Of a stretch of DNA of 64,000 bases, positions 8,289 through 16,953 are shown one piece after another (within the stretch, counting starts at the first letter, position 1; the number at the start of each line of letters is the position of its first letter). Position numbers and translations under genes: made by a program. The notes beneath the pieces are model-generated. The model had not been told where the DNA came from. It ran no database searches and saw nothing but the letters and a program-made list of their open reading frames with translations. Source of the stretch: Clostridiales bacterium (GTDB lineage: Bacteria; Bacillota; Clostridia; Christensenellales; Aristaeellaceae); the NCBI GenBank assembly GCA_024684375.1, contig JAIKWZ010000014.1:1-64000 (forward strand), written 5' to 3'.

Positions 8289-8327
8289 AAAAAACCGCCC
8301 GGACCCGCGTCAAACGGGCCTGGGCGG
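8289..8327 (-). terminator. Terminator of the first sugar ABC operon
   Basis: On the minus strand CCGCCC (8327-8322) through GGGCGG (8300-8295), with GGCCCG/CGGGTC inner pairing, is followed by six T residues (8294-8289). It lies 48 bases beyond the stop of the binding-protein gene. Confidence 0.88.
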
Positions 8328-8374
8328 CTTGCTTTGGTTCAGCGCCGGAAGCTGTCTCCGGCACCGTTTAAAGC

Positions 8375-9958
8375 TTAGTTCTCGGCGTCGTAGACGGCGG
8401 CCTTCTCCTCGTGGATGGCGTCAAGGCCGGCAGCGCGGTATTCCGCGACAATCTTCTCGTACAGCGCGTCAAACTCCTCCGCGGGGCAGGTGATGAGCTG
8501 GGCGGAAGCTTCCTGGAACATGGCGCGCAGCTGCTCGCCGTACTCGCTCTGGCTCTTTATGGGAGTGGTGAAGCGGTAGTTGTGGATGTAGGTCTTGTTG
8601 GCGTTGTTGGCGAAGATCTGCTCCATCAGGTACTCAAAGCCGTTGGGGCAGTAGGTGGCGGCCATGGCCTCGGGGGACACGGAGTCGCGGCGGGTCTGGC
8701 TGACCATCACGAACAGGTCGATGTTGGCGTTGGTGGACACGAAACGGTCGGGTCCGTCGTAGTCGGAGTTGAGCACTCTCAGGCCGTTTTCTACCCTGTA
8801 GTGCTTGCCTTCCTCGCCGTACTCAAGGTAGTCCAGGATCTCGGGCTGGGCCATCCAGTTGATGTACATCATAACGGCTTCGGGATGCTTGCAGCGGGCG
8901 GTGATGCCGGTGGAGATGCCGATGGGATCCGCGATGTAGTCGTACAGGGTCTCGCCCTCGGGCACGCCGGAGCGGGCGTCAAGGATCGCCAGCTTGGCAT
9001 CGGGGCAGTTCTCCATCAGGGTGGAGATCACGTCGGAGTTGGAAGAGAGATAGAAGCCGTACACGCCGGCCTTGCCGTTGACGAAGTCGGTCTTGGCCTG
9101 GTTGCCGTCGGTGTCAAGCGCGAACTCCTTGGAGATCAGGCCCTCGTTGTACATGGTGTTGAGCACCTTGTAGTTCTTGTAGATGGGCTCCCAGTCCAGG
9201 GACACGACCTGCAGGTCGCTGTAAATGGCGATCTCGCGGGGATCGGTGTGGCCGGTGCGATAGGAGTCGGCGCGCATGCCGGTGGTGGAGGGCAAGCCCT
9301 GGGTGGCGGGGATGGTGTAGTCGCCGCCAAGGTTGGCGTCACGGAAGGCGCGCAGCACGTCCAGGTAATCCTCGACGCTGGTGGGCATCTCCATGTTCAC
9401 GGCTTCCAGCCAGTCGGCGCGGATAACGGTTGCCCAGTTGTCGGCGGCGTCGCGGGCGGCGGGGAAGTACATCTGCACTTTCTTGCCGTTCACGTTGTAC
9501 TTGCCGGCATTATAGGCGTCTTCGCCAACGTAGGCCAGGTAATCGGGCATGAACTCCTCGACCATGTCCTCGTCGATCTGGGCGACGAATTTCTGGTCGA
9601 TGTAGGCCAGAAGCTGGGGATTGTCGTAGTGGAAGATCATGTCGGGGGCGGTGTCGTCGGAGGCCATCAGGGTGGTGAAGTCGTTGACTTCGTTGGTGCG
9701 GGAAATGGGCACGTAGGTCACCTTGATGTTGTACTTGTCACCGAAGTTCGCCTGTACCCAGTGGGTCCAGTAGTTGTCCTCGATGGGGTCCTTGATGCCG
9801 TTGCGCTGGTAGATGGGCACCTTCAGCTCGATCTGCTCGGCGTAACGGATCACCTTGGCGCCGGACTCGGTGTAGAACACTTCGTCTTCAGCCATGCAGA
9901 AGCTCGCGGCGGACAGCGCCAGCACGAGCGCCAGGATAATGGAAACCAGTTTCCTCAT
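8375..9958 (-). CDS. Extracellular sugar-binding protein of ABC importer (LplA type)
   Basis: Captures an oligosaccharide outside the cell and delivers it to the permeases encoded just upstream on the same strand. The 527-residue protein has a signal peptide (MRKLVSIILALVLALSAASFCMA). The mature part is typical of the large LplA/YtcQ-like binding proteins: APDMIFHYDNPQLLAYIDQ, YFPAARDAADNWATVIRADW and WMAQPEILDYLEYGEEGKHY. Cys21 sits at the end of the signal region, but no clear lipobox is present. Codon use is strongly GC-biased, suggesting very high expression. In this operon the binding protein comes last, after both permeases and a six-hairpin spacer. The ligand is unknown. Confidence 0.92.
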   Translation of the reverse strand: MRKLVSIILALVLALSAASFCMAEDEVFYTESGAKVIRYAEQIELKVPIYQRNGIKDPIEDNYWTHWVQANFGDKYNIKVTYVPISRTNEVNDFTTLMASDDTAPDMIFHYDNPQLLAYIDQKFVAQIDEDMVEEFMPDYLAYVGEDAYNAGKYNVNGKKVQMYFPAARDAADNWATVIRADWLEAVNMEMPTSVEDYLDVLRAFRDANLGGDYTIPATQGLPSTTGMRADSYRTGHTDPREIAIYSDLQVVSLDWEPIYKNYKVLNTMYNEGLISKEFALDTDGNQAKTDFVNGKAGVYGFYLSSNSDVISTLMENCPDAKLAILDARSGVPEGETLYDYIADPIGISTGITARCKHPEAVMMYINWMAQPEILDYLEYGEEGKHYRVENGLRVLNSDYDGPDRFVSTNANIDLFVMVSQTRRDSVSPEAMAATYCPNGFEYLMEQIFANNANKTYIHNYRFTTPIKSQSEYGEQLRAMFQEASAQLITCPAEEFDALYEKIVAEYRAAGLDAIHEEKAAVYDAEN

Positions 9959-10021
9959 GAATGGTTCCTCCTTGTGTATTTATTCAAGCGGGTATGCCGC
10001 AATGAATACTTTTTAGCGGTC

Positions 10022-10265
10022 GTCCGCCTCTGGCGGACAAAGCTACTCGGTCTGCTCTTATCCGCAGGACCGGCTTTGCCGGTTCGAGGAATGATTTTTG
10101 CGGAGCAAAGTTTACTTTGCGGGAGTAAAAATCATTTCATTGCGGGATTTCCGCACGGAAACGCCGCAGCGTTTCAGGAAATCCCGTCCTTAATTGTTCT
10201 GTGTGTTTGCCAAACGCACAGAACAATCATTCTGATTGAAATGAATCCTCGATTCATTTCAATCA
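10022..10265 (-). repeat. Array of six consecutive inverted repeats between permease and binding-protein genes
   Basis: Six separate dyads fill this spacer. H1 is 10022-10038 (7-bp stem, loop of 3). H2 is 10069-10083 (6 bp, loop of 3). H3 is 10090-10136 (10-bp outer stem AATGATTTTT/AAAAATCATT plus a 7-bp inner stem GCAAAGT/ACTTTGC). H4 is 10143-10186 (10-bp outer and 7-bp inner stem). H5 is 10193-10227 (about 16 bp with one wobble pair). H6 is 10233-10265 (perfect 15 bp, loop CTC). All except one wobble position are exact complements. The spacer is intercistronic in the permease-to-binding-protein direction. No long T-run follows any stem, so these look like RNA-stabilising or processing structures rather than terminators. 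Confidence 0.9.
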
Positions 10266-10270
10266 AGTGC

Positions 10271-11185
10271 TTAGCCCTTTACCGCTCCTATCATGATGCC
10301 GGTCACGAAATAGCGCTGCAGGAACGGATAGAGTATGATTATGGGCAGCGTGGCAAACATTACGCACGTGGCCTTGACGACTTCGCCCGTCACGTAGGAG
10401 GCTGCGCCGCCTTCAGCGAGATTGGCGGAGTCTGTGGCCATGCCCATAAGGTAATACAGCTTGAGCTGCAGGGGATACAGCGTGGAGGTCTTTATGTAGT
10501 ACAGCGCGTCGCCGTAGGCGTTCCAGCGTCCCACGGCGAAGAACAGGCACAGCGTGGCCAATACCGGCTTGGAAAGCGGTATGACCACGCGGAACAGCAC
10601 GCTCCAGTAGCTTGCGCCGTCCAGGAACGCGGCTTCCTCAAGCGACGCGGGTATGGACGCCTCTATGAACGAGCGCATTATGATTATGTTGTACGCGGAG
10701 AACGCAAGGGGCAGTATCAGCGACCACAGGGTATTGAATATGCCCAAGTCGTTCATCAAAAGGAATTCAGGAATAAGGCCGCCGCCGAAGTACATCGTGA
10801 ACATGAACATGAAGGCGATGACGCCGCGGCCTTTCAGTTCCTTCTTGGTGAGGGGATACGCCGCGAACACGGTGAGTATCATGCCTAAAACGGTGAACGC
10901 CACAGTAATGATCACTGTGAGCAGCAGCGAGCGCATCATGGACGCGTCCGCGGTCACCATACGGTAACCCTCAAAAGACAGGTCTACCGGCCAGAACAGC
11001 ACTTTCTGGCTTATCACCGCACCGTTTGAGGACAGGGACATGGCCATCACGTGCAGAAACGGCAGCAGGCACATAAGCGCGACTATTACAAGCAGCGCGT
11101 GGTTTATGATGTCGAAAACGATGCCGCCCGCGCCCTTTTTTATGGCGGAGGGCCGTTTGGCGGTCTTTATCCCGGTCATTTTCAA
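10271..11185 (-). CDS. Sugar ABC importer permease (LplC/YtcP type)
   Basis: An inner-membrane permease subunit of an oligosaccharide importer. The 304-residue protein has about six hydrophobic segments, and the cytoplasmic loop LEEAAFLDGASYWSVLFRVV (about residues 190-210) is the EAA motif that contacts the ATPase. It ends in TGIMIGAVKG, typical of the LplC/CUT1 subgroup. It starts 6 bases after the other permease and ends just before the hairpin array leading to the binding-protein gene. No ATPase is encoded nearby, so a shared MsmK-like ATPase elsewhere is likely. Confidence 0.93.
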   Translation of the reverse strand: MKMTGIKTAKRPSAIKKGAGGIVFDIINHALLVIVALMCLLPFLHVMAMSLSSNGAVISQKVLFWPVDLSFEGYRMVTADASMMRSLLLTVIITVAFTVLGMILTVFAAYPLTKKELKGRGVIAFMFMFTMYFGGGLIPEFLLMNDLGIFNTLWSLILPLAFSAYNIIIMRSFIEASIPASLEEAAFLDGASYWSVLFRVVIPLSKPVLATLCLFFAVGRWNAYGDALYYIKTSTLYPLQLKLYYLMGMATDSANLAEGGAASYVTGEVVKATCVMFATLPIIILYPFLQRYFVTGIMIGAVKG

Positions 11186-11191
11186 GCCCTC

Positions 11192-12133
11192 CTATATCAG
11201 GCCGCTCTCGCCCAGAGACTTGGCGATGCGGTCTGAAACGAGTATAAGCGCCACGCCTATCACGTTCTGGAACAGGCCCATGGCGGTGGCGAAATGGTAC
11301 TTGCCGTTGGCGAGACCCACGCGGTAAATGTATGTGGAGATCACGTTGGCGCTTTTGAGCACCACATAGGGATTGGAGAGGGAATTGACGCGCTCGAAGG
11401 ATGAACCCAGTATCCTGCCCAGGTTCATTATGAGCAGGGTGACTACGGTGCCGCGTATGCCCGGCAGCGTGATATGCCAGATCTTGTTGAAGCGGCCCGC
11501 GCCGTCCACGGTGGCGGCTTCGTAAAGCTCCGCCGAGATGCCGGTTATGGCGGCCAGGTAGATTATCGTGCCCCAGCCCATGCTCTGCCACACGCCGATG
11601 AACACGTACACCACCTGCCACAGGGTATTGTCCTCCAGGTATGGTACCTTTTTGCCGCCCATGGAGGCCGAGATGGTGTTTATCATGCCCGTTTCGGTGC
11701 GCAGCATCGTCAGGAACAGCGACGCGATTATGACCCAGGACAGAAAATGCGGCAGGTATATGACCGTCTGGGTGACCCGTTTGAACGACTTGCTGGAGAC
11801 CTCATTTAGCATTATGGCCAGTATGATCGGCATTGGAAAGCCGAACACCAGGTCCAGCACGTTGAGCTTCAGCGTCTGCAGTATGACGTTGACCGAGTCT
11901 GAGCGGCTGAACAAGTAGCGGAAGTTCTCTATGCCGTTCCACTGGCTGCCCCAGATGCCCTCCATCATCCCGAAGTCTTTGAAGGCCATCACCAGCCCCG
12001 TCATGGGCCAGTATTTGAACAGCAGACAAAAGCTCAGGGGGATAAGCAGCATGACGTACAAAGGCCAGTAGCGGCGCATATAGTTGCGCGCTTTTTGCTT
12101 TTTCGCAGGCAGAGTCGCCGCAGCGGAAGTCAT
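11192..12133 (-). CDS. Sugar ABC importer permease (LplB type)
   Basis: Partner permease and first gene of the importer operon. The product has 313 residues from the ATG at 12133, which follows AGGGGG by about 7 bases. A GTG 20 codons upstream is in frame but overlaps the promoter -10 box and is rejected. About six transmembrane segments start at YWPLYVMLLIPLSFCLLF. The EAA-type loop is ELYEAATVDGAGRFNKIWHI. The C-terminus RIAKSLGESGLI is typical of LplB proteins. Transcription begins at the promoter at 12182-12210. Confidence 0.93.
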   Translation of the reverse strand: MTSAAATLPAKKQKARNYMRRYWPLYVMLLIPLSFCLLFKYWPMTGLVMAFKDFGMMEGIWGSQWNGIENFRYLFSRSDSVNVILQTLKLNVLDLVFGFPMPIILAIMLNEVSSKSFKRVTQTVIYLPHFLSWVIIASLFLTMLRTETGMINTISASMGGKKVPYLEDNTLWQVVYVFIGVWQSMGWGTIIYLAAITGISAELYEAATVDGAGRFNKIWHITLPGIRGTVVTLLIMNLGRILGSSFERVNSLSNPYVVLKSANVISTYIYRVGLANGKYHFATAMGLFQNVIGVALILVSDRIAKSLGESGLI

Positions 12134-12181
12134 CCGGACGATCCCCCTTTCGATCCATTTCGCATTATTCTTTATAAGATT

Positions 12182-12210
12182 ATTATACAGCACCCGCCAA
12201 AAGAATTCAA
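12182..12210 (-). promoter_or_regulatory. Promoter of the first sugar ABC operon
   Basis: On the minus strand TTGAAT (12210-12205), a 17-base spacer and TATAAT (12187-12182) lie about 50 bases before the LplB-type gene. Confidence 0.85.
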
Positions 12211-12257
12211 GACTGTCCCGGAGGCAGGCGTTTTATCGCAATTCCTGGCTCACCGCC

Positions 12258-12286
12258 TTTCAAAAGCCCGCTGGTTCTGGTATAAT
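12258..12286 (+). promoter_or_regulatory. Promoter of the flavoprotein gene
   Basis: TTTCAA (12258-12263), a 17-base spacer and an extended -10 TGGTATAAT (hexamer 12281-12286) lie 67 bases before the start at 12353. It diverges from the ABC operon promoter. Confidence 0.78.
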
Positions 12287-12352
12287 GGTTTTCGTGACAG
12301 GGCGCGGTTCAACGCGTCTGCACGTCATCATTCTTTCGAAGGAGAAAATCAT

Positions 12353-12865
12353 ATGAAGATCGCTGTGTTCAACGGAAGCCCCCGGAAGGGGAACACCTCC
12401 GCGATGGTACAGGCATTCCGCGAGGGAGCTGAGGCCGCGGGCCATCAGGTAGAGGAATATCAGGTGGGCAGGATGAAGATCGCGGGCTGTATGGGCTGCG
12501 AATACTGCCACACCAAAGGCCAGGGCAGCTGCATCCAGAAGGATGACTTCGAAAAGATTCTGCCCGCCTACAAGGAAGCGGACATGGTCGTGTTCGCTTC
12601 GCCGGTCTACTACTTCACCGTGACCGCCCAGATGGAAGCCGCCATCCAGAGGGTATACTGCATCGGCAAGCCCGCAAAAGCGCAGAAGGCAGCGCTGCTT
12701 TTGACATCCGGCTCACCCGGCGTGTATGACGCGGCCACGGAGCAGTTCACTTCCTACATGCGTTACGCCGGCATACAGGTCGCCGGCATCATCACTTCCA
12801 ACGGCGCGGAGAACGGTTCAGAGGCGAAGCTAAACGAGATCAGGGAGTTTGCCAAAACGCTGTAG
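12353..12865 (+). CDS. NAD(P)H-dependent FMN reductase / iron-sulfur flavoprotein-like
   Basis: A flavodoxin-fold oxidoreductase of 170 residues. FNGSPRKGNTSAMVQAF (residues 5-21) binds the FMN phosphate. AGCMGCEYCHTKGQGSCIQKDD holds a CxxCxxC-like Cys set that in related flavoproteins binds a 4Fe-4S cluster. FASPVYYFTVTAQME forms the flavin ring pocket. It probably passes electrons from NAD(P)H to a quinone, metal or small molecule. ATG 12353 is set by GGAG 9 bases upstream; the frame is open further 5' but crosses the promoter. The next gene follows after 72 bases. Confidence 0.9.
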   Translation: MKIAVFNGSPRKGNTSAMVQAFREGAEAAGHQVEEYQVGRMKIAGCMGCEYCHTKGQGSCIQKDDFEKILPAYKEADMVVFASPVYYFTVTAQMEAAIQRVYCIGKPAKAQKAALLLTSGSPGVYDAATEQFTSYMRYAGIQVAGIITSNGAENGSEAKLNEIREFAKTL

Positions 12866-12937
12866 TCATGGCTCAGCCGCGCCTTTACGCATAACGTCAA
12901 GGCATGAGCCGTACATGCCGAAAAAAAGAGGTATGAT

Positions 12938-14716
12938 ATGAGCAGTATCTTCCCGACAATAGACCACGACGCGGATCTCTGCGTAGTGGGAGGCGGGCTC
13001 GCGGGGCTGTGCGCCGCCGTAGCGGCAGCCAGACACGGCGCGAGGGTCGTGCTCGCGCAGGACCGGCCCATGCTGGGAGGCAACGCTTCCAGCGAGATAC
13101 GCATGTGGGTCTGCGGCGCGCGCGGCAAAAACATGCTGGAGACCGGGCTGATCGAGGAGCTCATGCTTGAGAACCTTTACCGCAACCCTGACAAGAATTA
13201 CTCTGTCTGGGACAGCGTGATGTATGAGCTTGCCCGCAATGAGCAGAACATCGAGCTTCTGCTCAACTGCTCCGTGAACGAATGCAGCATGGACGGCGAC
13301 CGCATACTTTCAGTGACCGGCTGGCAGATGACGACGCAGCAGTTCCACCGCGTGCGGGCAAAGCTCTTCGCCGACTGCTCCGGCGACAGTGTGCTCGCCC
13401 CGCTCAGCGGCGCCGAATACCGCTTTGGCCGCGAAACTGAAGCCGAATTCGGCGAGAGCCTCGGCCGCAATATCAGACCCGGCGACAGAAAGACCATGGG
13501 TATGAGCTGCATGCTCCAGGCGCGCGAGGAAGCCCGCCCCAGTGACTTTATCCCGCCCAAATGGGCTGCGCATTTCACTGAAAAAGATCTGCCCCATCGC
13601 ATACCGGACCTGACGTCCCCCCTGGAGAACTTCTGGTATCTGGAGCTTGGCGGCGACGGCGACCCCATCGGCGATACGGAAAAAACGCGCGATGAGCTTC
13701 TGAAAATAGCTTACGGTCTTTGGGACTTTGTCAAAAACGACCCGTCCATGCGCGAAAAAAACCGTAACTGGCGGCTGGACTGGGTCGGGATCCTGCCCGG
13801 CAAGCGGGAAAGCCGCCGATACACAGGCGACTATACTCTGACCCAGAACGATATCGAGGCTGCCGGACGCTTTGAAGACACTGTCGCTTACGGCGGCTGG
13901 CCCATGGACGATCACGACCCCCGCGGCTTCCGCAACACGGACGCGCCGAATGTCAACTATCCGGCGCCCTCACCGTACGGGATCCCTTATCGCTGCCTTT
14001 ATTCAAAAAACATACGCAACCTGTTGTTCGCGGGCCGCAACATCTCGGTGACGCACTGGGTGCTCAGCTCCTGCCGGGTAATGGGGACCTGCGCGCTGCT
14101 CGGACAGGCTGTAGGCACGGCGGCTGCCATCGCGGCGCGGGAGGGTTGTGATCCCCGTGAGGTCTATATCTCCCACCTGTCCGAGCTCAAACAACTGCTT
14201 ATTGAAGATGACTGCTACCTTCCCTGCGACCGCCGCAAAGTGCCTGAGCTTTCGGCAAACGCGGCGCTTATAGGCAATGACGGAGTCGAGGCGCTGCGCA
14301 ACGGCCTTGACCGCCCTGTCGGAGAAAACGACAACGGTTATTACTGTCGGCCCGGTGAAGTGATAGAATACCGGTTTAAAGAAGCGTCTGAGATCCGCTT
14401 CGCGCGCATCATCTGGGACAGCGAGCTTGACCGCGAAAGCATGCCCCGCATAGGAGGCCGGCCATTCACGCACAATATGATGTGCAACAAGCCGGCCGGC
14501 TTCAGTGCCTTTCATGTGCCTGACGCGATGGTCCGCGCCTACCGGATCGACGCGGTCAACGAGGACGGCTCTGTGGAGACGCTTTTCAGTACCGACAGCA
14601 ATTACCAGCGACTGAACCGCGTCCCCCTCTCCGGCAGGCGAACAGCCGTGAGGCTTATCCCGTTAAAGGCCTGGAGATCGGAGATCATCCACCTGTTCTC
14701 ATTCGACGTGGGCTGA
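12938..14716 (+). CDS. FAD-dependent oxidoreductase, sugar-associated family
   Basis: A 592-residue cytoplasmic flavoprotein of the FAD_oxidored type, common in polysaccharide loci. The Rossmann dinucleotide motif is DADLCVVGGGLAGLCAAVAA (about residues 10-29). MLGGNASSEIRMWVCGARG is the diagnostic block after it, and NLLFAGRNISVTHWVLSSCR is the C-terminal FAD-binding motif. The last 130 residues resemble a small beta-sandwich. The substrate is unknown; a sugar or sugar alcohol is likely given the glycosidase-like genes around it. A strong terminator follows. Confidence 0.88.
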   Translation: MSSIFPTIDHDADLCVVGGGLAGLCAAVAAARHGARVVLAQDRPMLGGNASSEIRMWVCGARGKNMLETGLIEELMLENLYRNPDKNYSVWDSVMYELARNEQNIELLLNCSVNECSMDGDRILSVTGWQMTTQQFHRVRAKLFADCSGDSVLAPLSGAEYRFGRETEAEFGESLGRNIRPGDRKTMGMSCMLQAREEARPSDFIPPKWAAHFTEKDLPHRIPDLTSPLENFWYLELGGDGDPIGDTEKTRDELLKIAYGLWDFVKNDPSMREKNRNWRLDWVGILPGKRESRRYTGDYTLTQNDIEAAGRFEDTVAYGGWPMDDHDPRGFRNTDAPNVNYPAPSPYGIPYRCLYSKNIRNLLFAGRNISVTHWVLSSCRVMGTCALLGQAVGTAAAIAAREGCDPREVYISHLSELKQLLIEDDCYLPCDRRKVPELSANAALIGNDGVEALRNGLDRPVGENDNGYYCRPGEVIEYRFKEASEIRFARIIWDSELDRESMPRIGGRPFTHNMMCNKPAGFSAFHVPDAMVRAYRIDAVNEDGSVETLFSTDSNYQRLNRVPLSGRRTAVRLIPLKAWRSEIIHLFSFDVG

Positions 14717-14778
14717 CTTCTCCAGGCCTCACGTTCTGATCCCTTCATATGTTTGCTGCCGGGATGGACAATAATGAA

Positions 14779-14835
14779 GGAAGCCGTCTCTGACCTCCCC
14801 CCCCGCGGGCGGTCCCGGACGGCTTCCGCGTTTTT
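14779..14835 (+). terminator. Terminator after the FAD oxidoreductase
   Basis: GGAAGCCGTC (14779-14788) pairs exactly with GACGGCTTCC (14818-14827) and is followed by GCG and five T residues. The long loop contains a run of eight C residues. Confidence 0.8.
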
Positions 14836-14860
14836 ATCCTCTGCGAGAACAGGCCCCATG

Positions 14861-15172
14861 TCAGCAGCCTTTCCTCCCGCTTTTGTGAGTCTCTATCGAG
14901 CAGGCGTTTTCAGCGCCGTACTCGATCAGTCCCGCGTCCGCGGGGTCTATCGATATCCTGCCGTCGTCAAACACGAAAGCCGGGATCCCCACGTCCCCTA
15001 TCGCTTTCATGCGGTCGAACACGGGGCTCGCGTCACGCAGCCTGGTGAACGCGCTCATGTTCACGATGCTTTCGCCGATGTTGATATACTCGAACTCGTC
15101 CTCCCGCCCGGCGATCTGCTCATGGACGTAATCGCAGTACGGGCAGCCGGGCATTCCATAGATCCTTATCAT
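14861..15172 (-). CDS. Glutaredoxin-like thioredoxin-fold protein
   Basis: A 103-residue redox protein. IRIYGMPGCPYCDYVHEQI contains the active-site CPYC near the N-terminus. VGIPAFVFDDGRISID has the cis-proline (IPAF) of the thioredoxin fold. It probably reduces disulfides or mixed disulfides, possibly with bacillithiol or other small thiols. The ATG at 15172 follows AAAGGAG. An in-frame ATG 23 codons earlier has no ribosome site and adds an unrelated leader. It lies at the end of the minus-strand block of glycosidase-like genes, 70 bases after the upstream stop. Confidence 0.88.
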   Translation of the reverse strand: MIRIYGMPGCPYCDYVHEQIAGREDEFEYINIGESIVNMSAFTRLRDASPVFDRMKAIGDVGIPAFVFDDGRISIDPADAGLIEYGAENACSIETHKSGRKGC

Positions 15173-15242
15173 TATCCGTTTCTCCTTTCCGTTTTTCGGT
15201 CGCGGCTGCGGGCCCGCGTCCCAGCTTAGCCGAACGCTCAAT

Positions 15243-16895
15243 TCAGGTATTGAAGTTGGCCTTCGTCCCCTCCGCCTTCGCTTTGGCTGTGGCTCTTCGG
15301 TTGCCCTGACCGGGGATATTCAGCCCGTCCTTTGAATGGTCCGCGCTCGGGATCACCTCAGGCGGGTCCATCATATAATCGTAGATATCTTCGCCTATGT
15401 ACGAGCGCGCCTCGGCTACCATCTCCGCTTCGCGGTCCGTATCCATTGCCGCGATCGCCTCACAGATCGGCTTGCGGCCGGCAACGATCTCATGCTTGTT
15501 TTCGTCATAACCGGCACAGTAACGTATGCCCAGATTCAGGCCGAACTCCCAGGGGCCGTCCACGTAGTTGTGATGCAGGAACATATCTATCGTGCCCAGT
15601 TTTTTCATTTTCTGGTAAGCGAGGACATATCCGTATTTTCCCTGCAAAAGCGTATATGGCGCGTCCTCGCGCGAATTGAAGCCCTGTTCAGGCAAAATAA
15701 TGTGGCGCGGCTCCCCTTTATACAGCAGATGCGTCTGCTTAAGATAAGCGGGCATCACCTCAAGATTCTTAAATGTGATCCTCCGCGTTTCAAACGTCCA
15801 GTTGGGTTCACGGTCATTCCAGAAGTCAGGATAAGAAAGGTTCTCGGGATACGGGTGGAAGGCCACGTTCCAGGGAAAATTGCCGTCCCTGTCGCAGTTT
15901 TTCTGTATCTCGTCTATGGATTCCTTCATGCCGTAAAACCGTTTCGGCTCCGAAGGCACGTGGCTGCCGTTAAAATACTGGTCGAATGAGGTGAATACCC
16001 TGAAATTGCTCCAGTGCTTCATCGCGAGCAGCCAGCTGATGCGCATGACTTCGGTATACTCCTTCATGTACTCGGCGCAGCTCATCTCCCCTGCGTTGTT
16101 CCATATATACTGGCTGGTCACTTCGTTGCCTGTCTCAAAGCACGTCATCCACCCGTATTTATGATCCGGGCGGCAATAGCGTGACAGCATATGGTCTATA
16201 TATGCGCAAAAATACTTGAAGCCCTGCTCGGTGCGCAGGTTATACGCGCTCATATATGCCGCGGGATAGTCGTAATCATATCCCGGATGCTGCACGATAT
16301 CCACTATGCGCTGATCGGCTTTCTCGCCCGCGAGAAATGAGCCGTTTATATGTCTCTGTACCGCGATTATGCCGCGCCGCCACACGCGCTGCATCCGGGT
16401 ATCCGTTTTTTCGACTCCCGCCCGGTCGAAATAGTACGTTTCCCCGTCATACTCGTAAGGTATAGCGTCAGGATGGTCTGAACAAACCATTATCGACGCC
16501 TGATTCCATTGTATACTGGTCTGCGCAAAACCCAGCTCGTCAAGGTCCTCGTCCAGCGCTTGTGCGTTGATAGCCTTCATGGACCTTACGGGATACGGGT
16601 CGTGAAACGCGGATACCTCCGGCTCGACCTCCGTTACATAGCACACTCCTTCACATCCGCATTCAAAACGGTACACGAGCAGATCCGTCTTTCCGACATA
16701 GCGCGGAACAGTGACCGAGGCGCCGGAAACAGCGCGCTGCGCCTCAAACACGACGCGTCCGGGAGTAAAGGCAGGGTCATCCGGCCCGCACACCAAGGGC
16801 ACCCGTGCCCGCACGTTTACGATCTGCCCCTCGGACGCTCCTTCAAAGCAGATCTCTATCTTTTCCCGAAACGCCCTGATGAGTGTCGTACGCAT
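15243..16895 (-). CDS. Glycoside-hydrolase-like TIM-barrel protein (DUF5722-like)
   Basis: A 550-residue protein without a signal peptide. The N-terminal part (about residues 1-100) looks like a beta-sandwich. The rest reads like a clan GH-A hydrolase: FETGNEVTSQYIW (Asn-Glu as candidate acid/base), AFHPYPENLSYPDFW, and ILPEQGFNSRED with a candidate nucleophile Glu. I relate it to DUF5722 from the overall pattern, not from a search. It is probably an intracellular glycosidase acting on imported oligosaccharides. The last 30 residues are Lys/Ala-rich and look disordered. It is 57 bases downstream of the hydroxy-acid dehydrogenase gene, likely in the same operon. Confidence 0.7.
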   Translation of the reverse strand: MRTTLIRAFREKIEICFEGASEGQIVNVRARVPLVCGPDDPAFTPGRVVFEAQRAVSGASVTVPRYVGKTDLLVYRFECGCEGVCYVTEVEPEVSAFHDPYPVRSMKAINAQALDEDLDELGFAQTSIQWNQASIMVCSDHPDAIPYEYDGETYYFDRAGVEKTDTRMQRVWRRGIIAVQRHINGSFLAGEKADQRIVDIVQHPGYDYDYPAAYMSAYNLRTEQGFKYFCAYIDHMLSRYCRPDHKYGWMTCFETGNEVTSQYIWNNAGEMSCAEYMKEYTEVMRISWLLAMKHWSNFRVFTSFDQYFNGSHVPSEPKRFYGMKESIDEIQKNCDRDGNFPWNVAFHPYPENLSYPDFWNDREPNWTFETRRITFKNLEVMPAYLKQTHLLYKGEPRHIILPEQGFNSREDAPYTLLQGKYGYVLAYQKMKKLGTIDMFLHHNYVDGPWEFGLNLGIRYCAGYDENKHEIVAGRKPICEAIAAMDTDREAEMVAEARSYIGEDIYDYMMDPPEVIPSADHSKDGLNIPGQGNRRATAKAKAEGTKANFNT

Positions 16896-16953
16896 GGCAT
16901 TGCCTCCTTCTTGCTATTAGACTTTCATACGCCGTTATACGGGAGATTGTGTT

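Noticed and set aside
8411..10888. Very long plus-strand open frame of 825 codons
   Set aside because: It runs antisense through the binding-protein gene, the hairpin array and a permease gene. Its translation is a Val/Gly/His-rich string with no family pattern, produced by the strong GC codon bias of the opposite strand.
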